From NCBI RefSeq assembly GCF_015767635.1, contig NZ_CP065230.1:1240001-1304000 (forward strand): a stretch of DNA of 64,000 nt, written 5' to 3'. This document shows positions 17,059-24,266 of the stretch, one piece after another. The position numbers and the translations under genes were made by a program. The notes beneath the pieces were generated by a model. The model was not told where the DNA came from, searched no databases, and saw only the letters and a list, made by a program, of their open reading frames with translations. The stretch is from Halomonas sp. A40-4 (GTDB lineage: Bacteria; Pseudomonadota; Gammaproteobacteria; Pseudomonadales; Halomonadaceae). The number at the start of each line of letters is the position of its first letter. Within the stretch, counting starts at the first letter, position 1.

Positions 17059-17739
17059 CTATCCATAAAGTGCTTCCCAGTGAATGCCACTTTCAACTTG
17101 CTGATCCAAATGAAGTGCCTGCTCAATGTGATGTAAGTGATGCAGCATCAAGTCGATGGCTCGTTCTTCATCACGTTCAGCTATCGCGTCCACAATCATG
17201 GCATGCTCATCTTCTGGACAAGCGGGCGTCTGAGGCTCGTCGAAAAGAGCAATAATCAAGCAGGTCAGAGGACAGAGTTCCGCCATCAGTTTTTCAATGA
17301 AGCTGTTACCGCTAAGGCGAGCCATCAACATATGAAACTGGCCTGACAGCCGAATGATGCGCCGCCGATCTCCAAGCCGGCGTGCCTCGGTTTCCTTTTC
17401 TAAATGAGCCCGCAACTGTGCCAGGTCGTCGGCGCAGGCGCGCTTGATGACATTACGTACGATCTCCGGCTCTACCAATCGACGGGTGACAAAAAGGTCT
17501 CTCGCCTCGTCGGCCGTGGGGCGCGTCACGTAGGCCCCCTTGTTGGGGTGCAGGGTCACAAGCCCGTCTTGTGCCAGCAATGTCAGTGCCTGACGAATCT
17601 TCGTTCTGCTCACACCGAAAGCACTGGCTAGTTTTTCTTCCACTAATTTGATGCCTGGGGGTAGCCGGTGCTCCATTACCGCATCCGTTATCCGCTCGGC
17701 TATCTCATCAATGGCAAGTTTTGCAAGGGATGTGTCCAT
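17059..17739 (-). CDS. GntR family transcriptional regulator, FCD (FadR-type) effector domain
   Basis: 226 residues from the ATG at 17739, which has AGGA upstream; a TTG 57 bp further out is a weaker start. The N-terminal winged helix is typical of GntR (IAERITDAVMEHRLPPGIKL, then EEKLASAFGVSRTKIRQALTLLAQDGLV, and HPNKGAYVT for the wing). The C-terminal all-helical FCD domain has the metal-binding residues expected in such proteins (Asp/His in SGQFHMLMARLSGN, then HAMIVDAI and LMLHHLHHIEQAL). It is divergent from the 13-gene operon at 18083-30754 and very probably controls it through the inverted repeat at 17879-17896. FCD regulators usually respond to small organic acids. Confidence 0.92.
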   Translation of the reverse strand: MDTSLAKLAIDEIAERITDAVMEHRLPPGIKLVEEKLASAFGVSRTKIRQALTLLAQDGLVTLHPNKGAYVTRPTADEARDLFVTRRLVEPEIVRNVIKRACADDLAQLRAHLEKETEARRLGDRRRIIRLSGQFHMLMARLSGNSFIEKLMAELCPLTCLIIALFDEPQTPACPEDEHAMIVDAIAERDEERAIDLMLHHLHHIEQALHLDQQVESGIHWEALYG

Positions 17740-17845
17740 AAAGGTTCCTGTATTTTCACTAGCCGTAAGATACGTATGAATGGGGTCGGCTTTCAATCAA
17801 AAGTGCGTCTGGTACGACTGCACTGTTAATGGGCGTTTGCATTTT

Positions 17846-17868
17846 TATCGCACAAAATGAGTGCGATA
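17846..17868. promoter_or_regulatory. Inverted repeat, possible second regulatory site
   Basis: Eight-base perfect arms TATCGCAC and GTGCGATA separated by 7 nt, 10 bp from the candidate GntR operator. It could be a second protein-binding site or an mRNA hairpin in the leader of one of the divergent transcripts. Confidence 0.4.
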
Positions 17869-17878
17869 TATTTTCAAA

Positions 17879-17896
17879 AATATTGTATGCAATATT
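17879..17896. promoter_or_regulatory. Putative GntR/FCD operator
   Basis: AATATTG TATG CAATATT is a perfect inverted repeat with a core TTGTATGCAA, resembling the TTGTATACAA-type sites bound by several FCD-type GntR regulators (established for the family). A partial direct copy ATATTGTAT follows at once. Position between the regulator and its divergent operon supports an operator role. Confidence 0.55.
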
Positions 17897-18082
17897 GTAT
17901 TAACTATTTTAAATAATATAAAGAACAATATTATTATCCTTTATATTCATTTATTTACGACACTAAATGGCTGATGTCGGTGTGATGAAAATGGGCTTGG
18001 CATGCTAGTTGCTGACTTAATCTCAGGTGGCCGAGCTCTGAGTGCCCAGGCTGTCCTTACTAAAACGGCTGGAGATTTCATC

Positions 18083-19081
18083 ATGTCCCATAGCAAATTT
18101 TTGAAGGCGGTTCCTTTTTTGGCGGCGGGTATGCTGCTGTCACCCTCGCTCTTGGCGGCGGAACAACTGCGAGTGGCAGGTAACTTTCCGACGGATCATT
18201 CGGTCTCTCGCGCCATGGAAATATTTAAAGAGTATGTCGAAACGGAGTCCGAGGGCGAGATCGAGGTCGATCTTTTTCCCGCTATGCAGTTGGGCGGTGC
18301 AACCGAAAACGTTGATCAGGTGCGTTCCGGTAGTATTTTTGCGGTCTTTACGTCGATTGCTTACTTCAGTAGGACCGTGCCGGACTACGAAGCCGTCAGT
18401 TTGCCTTTCCTGTTCGACAGTCGTGAGCAGGCCTTTGAAGTTATGGACGGTCCCGTCGGTGAGCATCTCGACCAGGAGATGGCAGAGCTCGGCTTTGTCA
18501 ACCTGGGTTACGGCGAGCTCGGGTTCCGCCACGTGACGAATAATCTGCGCCCGATTACGTCGGTTGAAGACTTCGAGGGCATGCGTATTCGTCTGCAGCC
18601 CAATGAGGTCCACCTTCAGACGTTCCGAGCTCTGGGGGCTAATCCGCAATCGATGGATGTGTCAGAACTCTACTCGGCCCTTCAGCAGGATGTGCTTGAT
18701 GCACAGGAGAACCCCTACAACATTATTGCAAGTCGTCGCTTCCATGAGGTCCAGGATTATCTCTCGGACAGTGGTCACTTTTATGACTTTATCAACGCGG
18801 TGGCGAACAAGAATAGCTATGACGCCCTCTCCGATGAACATCGCATGCTAGTGGACGAGGGTATGCAAGCGGCAATGGAGTGGCAGCGTGAAGCGGCTGC
18901 GGCGGAAGAAGAAGAGTGGCGTCAGATGCTTATCGACGAGGGCATGGAGTTTACATCGATCCCTGATGAGTTGCGCGCCGAACTTCGCGAGGCGACCTCA
19001 GGGGTGGCGGATACGCTTGCCGAGCGGGTCGATCCTGAGTTCCTCGAGCTGGTGATGCAAGAAGCTGAAAGCGCTAAGTGA
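18083..19081 (+). CDS. TRAP transporter substrate-binding protein (DctP family)
   Basis: 332 residues from the ATG at 18083, with GGAG upstream and an immediate signal peptide (MSHSKFLKAVPFLAAGMLLS...LLAA). The DctP fold is shown by EVDLFPAMQLGGATENVDQV, SLPFLFDSREQAFEVM, GMRIRLQPNEVHLQTF (with the conserved carboxylate-binding Arg) and YSALQQDVLDAQENPYNII. Periplasmic. It is the first gene of the operon with amidohydrolases and hydantoinase, so its ligand is probably a carboxylated cyclic amide, ureide or related acid. The small permease gene overlaps its stop (GTGA). Confidence 0.93.
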   Translation: MSHSKFLKAVPFLAAGMLLSPSLLAAEQLRVAGNFPTDHSVSRAMEIFKEYVETESEGEIEVDLFPAMQLGGATENVDQVRSGSIFAVFTSIAYFSRTVPDYEAVSLPFLFDSREQAFEVMDGPVGEHLDQEMAELGFVNLGYGELGFRHVTNNLRPITSVEDFEGMRIRLQPNEVHLQTFRALGANPQSMDVSELYSALQQDVLDAQENPYNIIASRRFHEVQDYLSDSGHFYDFINAVANKNSYDALSDEHRMLVDEGMQAAMEWQREAAAAEEEEWRQMLIDEGMEFTSIPDELRAELREATSGVADTLAERVDPEFLELVMQEAESAK

Positions 19082-19656
19082 GACGAGCTATGACGCCTTC
19101 TTCCTCTGAAAATCGCCATGATGAAAAACGCGGGTGGGGGCCAATGCCCCCGCCGGTATCTAAACGCTTTAGTTACTTTAAAAAGCTGATCGAGCAATTG
19201 GATGTCGCCACTTACTGGGCTGTTGTGGTGGTAATGGCGTTGATGACTGTCTTCATCTCTTTGCAAGTTTTTTGGCGCTATGTCTTGGGTTCATCAATAG
19301 ATTCAGCCAATGAACTATCAAGGCTGTTCTTTGTTTGGGCAATTTTTTTGGCCATTCCCCACGGGGTGAAACACGGCGTTCATGTCGGCATTGATCTGTT
19401 TGTCATGATGATGCCGGAAAGACGGCGAGAGCAGTTGTTTCGACTTACCGCAGGCCTGTCAGCATTGCTGATGTTGATGGTGATGGTAGGCAGTTACACG
19501 GCAACTGTTGATGGCTGGAATCAGTTGATGCCGACGTTGCCCGTCACTTCTTCTGTTTACTTTATCGCCGTTATGGTTTGCGGCGCCCACGCTTTCCTCC
19601 ATCTGACATTGCTCGCTTGGGGCGGTTCGGCCACCTGGGAGGTCAATAGACCATGA
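19078..19656 (+). CDS. TRAP transporter small permease (DctQ type)
   Basis: 192 residues if started at the GTG that overlaps the preceding stop; an ATG at 19090 is an alternative. A soluble leader of about 35 residues precedes four membrane segments. The signature VFISLQVFWRYVLGSSIDSANELSRLFFVWAIFL, split over helix 1, loop and helix 2, is typical of DctQ. The C-terminus overlaps the large-permease start by 4 bp (ATGA), indicating translational coupling of the membrane subunits. Confidence 0.88.
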   Translation: MRRAMTPSSSENRHDEKRGWGPMPPPVSKRFSYFKKLIEQLDVATYWAVVVVMALMTVFISLQVFWRYVLGSSIDSANELSRLFFVWAIFLAIPHGVKHGVHVGIDLFVMMMPERRREQLFRLTAGLSALLMLMVMVGSYTATVDGWNQLMPTLPVTSSVYFIAVMVCGAHAFLHLTLLAWGGSATWEVNRP

Positions 19657-20933
19657 CTTGGTTAGCTATCAGCCTGTTTCTCGGATTGGCGGTATTGGGT
19701 ATGCCGCTGGCCTTTGCCATTGGGGTGGGGGCTTTGGCATCACTTTTCCTGCTTGATTTTGAATTGGTCGTGATGCCACAGCGCATGATGCATGCCGTCA
19801 ACAGTTTTCCCTTGATGGCGATACCCCTGTTCATGCTGGCCGGTGAGCTGATGGTAAAAGCGGGCATCATGGATCGTCTTATTGCTTTTGCCAATAGCCT
19901 GGTGGGCCGCATGCATGGAGGGCTCGCCCACGTGACCATCACATCAGGCACCATTTTTGCTTCGGTAAGCGGGGCAGCCGTTGCCAGCGCCAGTGCGATG
20001 GGCAGCACATTGGTCCCGTCACTGCGCAAATATTATCCTGATGCGTATTCGGGTGCGGTTATCGCGTCGGCGGCTAACCTGGGGCCTGTCATCCCACCCA
20101 GTAATGCCATGATTGTTTATGCCCTGATGGCCGGCTCATCCGTGTCAGTGGGTGGTCTCTTCATGGCCGGCATCGTCCCTGGCCTCATGCTGGCCGTGGG
20201 CTTCATGGCCATCGCGAGCTGGATTTCCTGGAGACGTGGCTACGAACTCACGGGTGAGTCTTTCAATCTGTGTAATGTGGCCCATCAAGCCCGGCGTGCC
20301 CTAGTCATTATCATGATGCCGGTCATCGTGGTAGGTGGCATTGTCGGCGGTGTCTTCACGGCGACTGAAGGGGCGGCCATTGCGGTTGTTTATTCGGCAT
20401 TCATCGGCTTTGTCGTGACTCGCCGTCTTCATTTTGCCGATCTTCCCGGGTGTCTTTACCGGGCCGCGGTGACGTCAGCCATGGTGGGGGCGTTGATAGC
20501 GTTCGCCTCCGTACTCACCTTCGTTTTCACCATCGAGATGGTGCCGGTGATGCTGTCGTCATTCATCCAGTCATTAACTAGCGATCCCTTGACGTTCATT
20601 CTGCTGACCATGGTGTTGCTGGTGGGGATCGGCATGCTGGTCGAATCCAACGCGGCCTACATCATGCTGGTGCCCCTGTTTGCGCCCGTGGCGCTTGTCT
20701 ACGGTATCGATCCTCTCTATTTCGGCTTTTTGTTCATGTACAACCTGGTGGTCGGCATGATGACGCCGCCTGTTGGGGTGCTGTATTTCGTGATGAGCGG
20801 CATTACCAAAGTGCCGATGATGACACTCGTCAAGGAGTCGCTGCCTTTCGTTGCGTTTCAGTTTGCGATCCTTGGTCTGTGCATCGCCTTTCCCCCGATC
20901 GTTACCGGTCTTCCTCGTTTACTTGGCTACTGA
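19653..20933 (+). CDS. TRAP transporter large permease (DctM type)
   Basis: 426 residues with about 12 membrane segments. Family motifs are GMPLAFAIGVGALASL at the N-terminus, MAIPLFMLAGELMVKAGIMDR, FASVSGAAVASASAMGS, LGPVIPPSNAMIVY and VVGMMTPPVGVLYFVMS. It is the transport subunit of the GntR-controlled TRAP system. The first enzyme gene of the operon, an amidohydrolase, starts 18 bp later. Confidence 0.93.
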   Translation: MTWLAISLFLGLAVLGMPLAFAIGVGALASLFLLDFELVVMPQRMMHAVNSFPLMAIPLFMLAGELMVKAGIMDRLIAFANSLVGRMHGGLAHVTITSGTIFASVSGAAVASASAMGSTLVPSLRKYYPDAYSGAVIASAANLGPVIPPSNAMIVYALMAGSSVSVGGLFMAGIVPGLMLAVGFMAIASWISWRRGYELTGESFNLCNVAHQARRALVIIMMPVIVVGGIVGGVFTATEGAAIAVVYSAFIGFVVTRRLHFADLPGCLYRAAVTSAMVGALIAFASVLTFVFTIEMVPVMLSSFIQSLTSDPLTFILLTMVLLVGIGMLVESNAAYIMLVPLFAPVALVYGIDPLYFGFLFMYNLVVGMMTPPVGVLYFVMSGITKVPMMTLVKESLPFVAFQFAILGLCIAFPPIVTGLPRLLGY

Positions 20934-20951
20934 TGGCTCCAGGAGTAATAA

Positions 20952-22325
20952 ATGGAAACACCGCCTTTATTTAATGCGACCTATCCCGCCGACCTGGTGA
21001 TCCATGGTGCCCGCGTCATCACGGTCGATCCGGTCCTCGGGGAAATCGAGCGTGGTCGTATCGTCATCCATGCGGGTCGGTTGGTCGAAATCGGCCCCGA
21101 CGATCCTGCCAAGCCGCTACCTCCCGCCCGTCGAACGCTTGACATGCAAGGTCGGGTTGTCACCCCGGGGTTCGTCAATGTGCACACCCATACCATTCTC
21201 AGCATGGTGCGCGGCGTCGCCGAGGATATGGGATTTGCCCCGGCGTATACCCCGGGGGTACCCCATGGCCATGAGGTCAGTGAAGAAGAAGCGGTGGCTC
21301 TGGCCCGATTGGGCGCGGCAGAAGCCCTGTTGTTCGGCTCCACACTGATCAACGATAGCTATGTCCACGCCAACCAGACCCTGCCTGCAATGGGCGAGCT
21401 CGGTATGCGGGTGATTACATGCGGTCGGATACACGATGTGGACTTCAGCCGGGTGCATGAAGGTATCTGGGAGCACCGAGCCGAGATCGGCGAGACGACA
21501 TTGGCCGACGCCGTCGCGTTGCATGATCGCTGGCAGGGCGGCATGGACGGTCGGCTGGGGGTTGAGCTGGCTGCGCATGCGCCGGATACCTGCTCCAAGG
21601 AACTGCTGACGAAAGTGGCAAAGACAAGCGAGGCATTGGGCGTCCAGGTCAATGGCCACCTCTCCCAAAGCCTCAAAGAGAATCGTCGTGTTCAGGAGCG
21701 CGACGGCATGAGCCCGACCGAGCTGCTCGATGACGTCGGTTTGCTGGGCTCTCGGTTCACCGCGGCGCACTGCATGTATGTCAGCGATAGCGATATCGCA
21801 AGAATTGGCGCCACGGCGACCAATATTGCCCATGTGCCGCGAGGCAATGCGACCGGTGGTCGTATTGCCCCGACGACGCGTCTGCGTCAGGCCGGTGCGA
21901 ACCTGGCGCTGGCCACTGACAACATGCACGCCGATATGGTGGAGGTGATGCGCTGGGCGCTGATCATGGGGCGCGTCCAGGAGGGCGAAGTCAATGAGAC
22001 GTGGCAGCCCCATCATGTCGTCGAGATGGCAACCCTGGGAGGTGCCAAGGCACTCGGGCTCGACGCTGAGCTCGGGTCACTCACGCCTGGCAAGCGCGCC
22101 GACCTGGTGGTGTTTGACTTCCGTCGGCCACACCTTGTGCCGCTAATCAATGCGATGGGCAACCTGGTTCACACGGCCCAGGGGCGAGATGTGGAGTATG
22201 TGGTTTGCAATGGCGAGGTTGTCGTTGAAGGCGGTGAGCTGAGCCGTGCCAATACATCAGTCTTGCTTTCTGATGCCCAGGGCGCCGCTGAAGCGCTTTG
22301 GCAACGCGCCCGGGCGCAGGTGTAA
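20952..22325 (+). CDS. Amidohydrolase family protein (SAH/guanine deaminase-chlorohydrolase group)
   Basis: 457 residues. The metal-dependent amidohydrolase barrel of the deaminase/triazine hydrolase group is shown by VTPGFVNVHTHT (His78, His80), NGHLSQS (His236), TAAHCMYVSD (His273) and LATDNMHADM (Asp323), with the composite beta domain at both ends (LTPGKRADLVVFD). The usual glutamate two residues after His236 plus one (HxxE in deaminases) is Gln239 here, so the proton-shuttle residue differs and the reaction may not be a standard deamination. It probably removes an amino or other leaving group from, or opens, a nitrogen-containing ring. Cytoplasmic; third from the transporter genes in a tight operon. 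Confidence 0.87.
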   Translation: METPPLFNATYPADLVIHGARVITVDPVLGEIERGRIVIHAGRLVEIGPDDPAKPLPPARRTLDMQGRVVTPGFVNVHTHTILSMVRGVAEDMGFAPAYTPGVPHGHEVSEEEAVALARLGAAEALLFGSTLINDSYVHANQTLPAMGELGMRVITCGRIHDVDFSRVHEGIWEHRAEIGETTLADAVALHDRWQGGMDGRLGVELAAHAPDTCSKELLTKVAKTSEALGVQVNGHLSQSLKENRRVQERDGMSPTELLDDVGLLGSRFTAAHCMYVSDSDIARIGATATNIAHVPRGNATGGRIAPTTRLRQAGANLALATDNMHADMVEVMRWALIMGRVQEGEVNETWQPHHVVEMATLGGAKALGLDAELGSLTPGKRADLVVFDFRRPHLVPLINAMGNLVHTAQGRDVEYVVCNGEVVVEGGELSRANTSVLLSDAQGAAEALWQRARAQV

Positions 22326-22336
22326 AGGAGAGCCTG

Positions 22337-23089
22337 ATGAAGCTTTTGATTGTCAATCCCAATACGTCTCACAGTGTTACCGAACTGATTGGTAATGAAG
22401 CCAGGCGCAGCGCATCGCCTGAGACCGAGCTGACATTGCGCACCGCGACGTTCGGCGTGGCTTATATCGAGACGCGGGCGGAATCGGCGATCGGTGCCTA
22501 CGCCGTCATGAACGAGCTGGCCGAGCATTATCAGGGTCACGATGCTGCCCTGGTCGCGGCCTTTGGGGATCCCGGCCTGGAGGCTGCCCGGGAAATGCTG
22601 CCGATCCCGGTCGTCGGGCTGACGGAGAGTGCTCTCATGAGTGCCGCGATGCTCGGTGGCCGCATCGGGATTGTGGCCATTTCCCGCCGTATTCGCACCT
22701 GGTACAGCGAAACCGTCGATCGTTACGGCATGGCGTCACGGCTGGCGGGTATCCGTTGCCTGGACGAGCCCCTGCATGACATTGGCGCCGTGCAACAGGA
22801 GAAAAGTGAGCAGCTGGTGGCGCTATGCCAGGCAGCCGTGCATGAAGATGGCGCAGATGTGCTGATCATTGCCGGCGCGCCGTTGGCCGGTCTGGCGCGC
22901 CAGGTAGAAAGCCATATTCCTGTGCCGATCGTTGATGGGGTGAGCTGCGCGGTTCGCCAGGCCGAACTGCTCACGCGGCTGAATCCGCGCCCCGCAGAGG
23001 CAGGCAGCTATGCGGCACCGCCGACCAAGCCTTGTCAGGGCCTCTCGAGCGCTTTGGCGGCGCTGGTGGGGCGCGAGTCGATGTCATGA
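22337..23089 (+). CDS. Asp/Glu/hydantoin racemase superfamily protein lacking both catalytic cysteines
   Basis: 250 residues from the ATG at 22337 (AAGGAGAG upstream). Start MKLLIVNPNTSHSVTELI and AAFGDPGLEAAREMLPIPVVGLTESA are strongly hydantoin-racemase (HyuE)-like. In active racemases a cysteine precedes FGDPGL and a second lies in a GC(A/T)GM-type motif near the C-terminus. Here these positions are Ala75 (AAFGDPG) and Gly180 (IIAGAPLAGLA). It therefore cannot work by the usual two-cysteine mechanism; it may bind without catalysis, catalyse a different step or form a complex with its neighbours. Its stop overlaps the DUF3830 gene by 4 bp. Confidence 0.85.
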   Translation: MKLLIVNPNTSHSVTELIGNEARRSASPETELTLRTATFGVAYIETRAESAIGAYAVMNELAEHYQGHDAALVAAFGDPGLEAAREMLPIPVVGLTESALMSAAMLGGRIGIVAISRRIRTWYSETVDRYGMASRLAGIRCLDEPLHDIGAVQQEKSEQLVALCQAAVHEDGADVLIIAGAPLAGLARQVESHIPVPIVDGVSCAVRQAELLTRLNPRPAEAGSYAAPPTKPCQGLSSALAALVGRESMS

Positions 23090-23538
23090 GCCATTCCATT
23101 TATCAACTTCGCATGAGCAGCCGAGAACTGAGCTTTATCGCCGAGACGCACCCTGACGCGCCATGCAGTGTCGATGCCCTGTTACGCCTGTTGCCCTGGC
23201 AAACGCAGATGGTGCATGTGCGGTGGAGTGGGGAAGGGGTTTGGGTGCCGCTTGGCGATAATGACTTTCAACTCCCCTGGGAAACGCCCACCCGCTATCC
23301 GGCCGTCGGCGATGTGCTGTTTTACCCCGGTGGCTACAGCGAGACCGAGATTCTAATGGCGTACGGTCCCTGTGCGTTTGCCAGCAAGCTTGGACCGATT
23401 GCTGGCAACCATGTCATGACGATCATCAAGGGCATCGAACAGTTGCCGGAACTCGGTCGTCGTTGCCTCTGGGAAGGGGCGCAGCCGTTGACGGTGACGC
23501 TTCTCGAATCCTCTGTCCATCAGGAAACCACACCATGA
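23086..23538 (+). CDS. DUF3830 family protein (cyclophilin-like fold)
   Basis: 150 residues from an ATG overlapping the preceding stop (ATGA). Recognised as DUF3830 from the overall pattern: an N-terminal strand, LLPWQTQMVHVRWSGEGVW, DVLFYPGGYSETEILMAYG and GPIAGNHVMTIIKG. The family has a cyclophilin-like barrel (as in the cyclophilin-like-2 group) with no proven enzymatic role known to me. It is often found beside amidohydrolases and Asp/Glu racemase-like genes, as here, where it sits between the racemase-like and isomerase-like genes with 4-bp overlaps on both sides. A binding, lyase or hydrolase role on the pathway intermediate is possible; unknown. Confidence 0.75.
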   Translation: MSHSIYQLRMSSRELSFIAETHPDAPCSVDALLRLLPWQTQMVHVRWSGEGVWVPLGDNDFQLPWETPTRYPAVGDVLFYPGGYSETEILMAYGPCAFASKLGPIAGNHVMTIIKGIEQLPELGRRCLWEGAQPLTVTLLESSVHQETTP

Positions 23539-24266
23539 CCCGTATCCGCTTCGGGGTGCTGACGCCTTCGTCGAATACTGCGTTGGAGCCGCTTACTTCT
23601 GCCATGTTGAGCCAGCTGCCCGACGTAAGTGCCCACTTTTCCCGGTTTACCGTCACCCAAATCGCCCTGAGTCAGCAGGCGCTTGGTCAGTTTGATAACC
23701 AAAACGTGCTCGTGGCGGCGAGCATGCTCGCCGACGCCCGCGTCAACGTGATCGGCTGGAGTGGAACCTCTGCTGGCTGGCTGGGGTTTGACCATGACGT
23801 CACGCTCTGTCGACGCATCAAGGAAGAAACCGGCATTCCGGCAACCACGTCGATGCTGGCCCTCAACGAGATTCTCGAGACCTATGAACTGCAGCGCTTC
23901 GGGCTGGTGACGCCCTATACCGGCGACGTGCAGACCCGAATTCGCTCCAATTACCGTGATGCTGGTTTCGAGGTGGTCGCCGAGGACCATCTCGGCATTA
24001 GTGAGAACTTTGCTTATGCCGAGGTCTCGCCGGAGACCCTCACGGCACAGGTCAGGCGAGTGGCCGAGGCTGGCGCGCCAGCCATTGTGGTCGCGTGTAC
24101 CAATTTGTATTCCGCGCATCTGGTCCCTCAGTGGGAGGCTGAATTTGGGGTGCCGGTGCTCGATACCACCGCCACCGTGGTGTGGAAAATGCTGCAAATG
24201 ACGGGGCAGGGCAGGGTTCCCGTGTCTGGCTGGGGCCGACTGATGCAAGGAGAACTGGACCAATGA
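23535..24266 (+). CDS. Maleate isomerase/arylmalonate decarboxylase-like protein
   Basis: 243 residues from an ATG overlapping the DUF3830 stop. The start VLTPSSNTALEP is typical of maleate cis-trans isomerase and arylmalonate decarboxylase (AMDase) in the Asp/Glu racemase superfamily. Maleate isomerases have CTS in the first half and a second cysteine later. Here the first site is GTS (Gly77-Thr78-Ser79), and only the second cysteine remains (Cys188 in VVACTNLYSAH). AMDase has this same Gly plus single-Cys arrangement, with Thr/Ser forming the oxyanion pocket. The protein may thus be a cofactor-free decarboxylase or isomerase acting on a malonate- or maleate-like intermediate. Overlaps the hydantoinase gene by 4 bp. 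Confidence 0.82.
   Translation: MTRIRFGVLTPSSNTALEPLTSAMLSQLPDVSAHFSRFTVTQIALSQQALGQFDNQNVLVAASMLADARVNVIGWSGTSAGWLGFDHDVTLCRRIKEETGIPATTSMLALNEILETYELQRFGLVTPYTGDVQTRIRSNYRDAGFEVVAEDHLGISENFAYAEVSPETLTAQVRRVAEAGAPAIVVACTNLYSAHLVPQWEAEFGVPVLDTTATVVWKMLQMTGQGRVPVSGWGRLMQGELDQ

Larger units (their letters stand above)
17740..18082. promoter_or_regulatory. AT-rich divergent control region with two inverted repeats
   Basis: 343 bp between the GntR regulator and the TRAP binding-protein gene, very AT-rich between about 17840 and 17965. It holds two inverted repeats: TATCGCAC-7-GTGCGATA (17846-17868) and AATATTG-4-CAATATT (17879-17896). No coding sequence is supported; the frame from 18002 that reaches the TRAP gene is leader. 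Confidence 0.6.
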
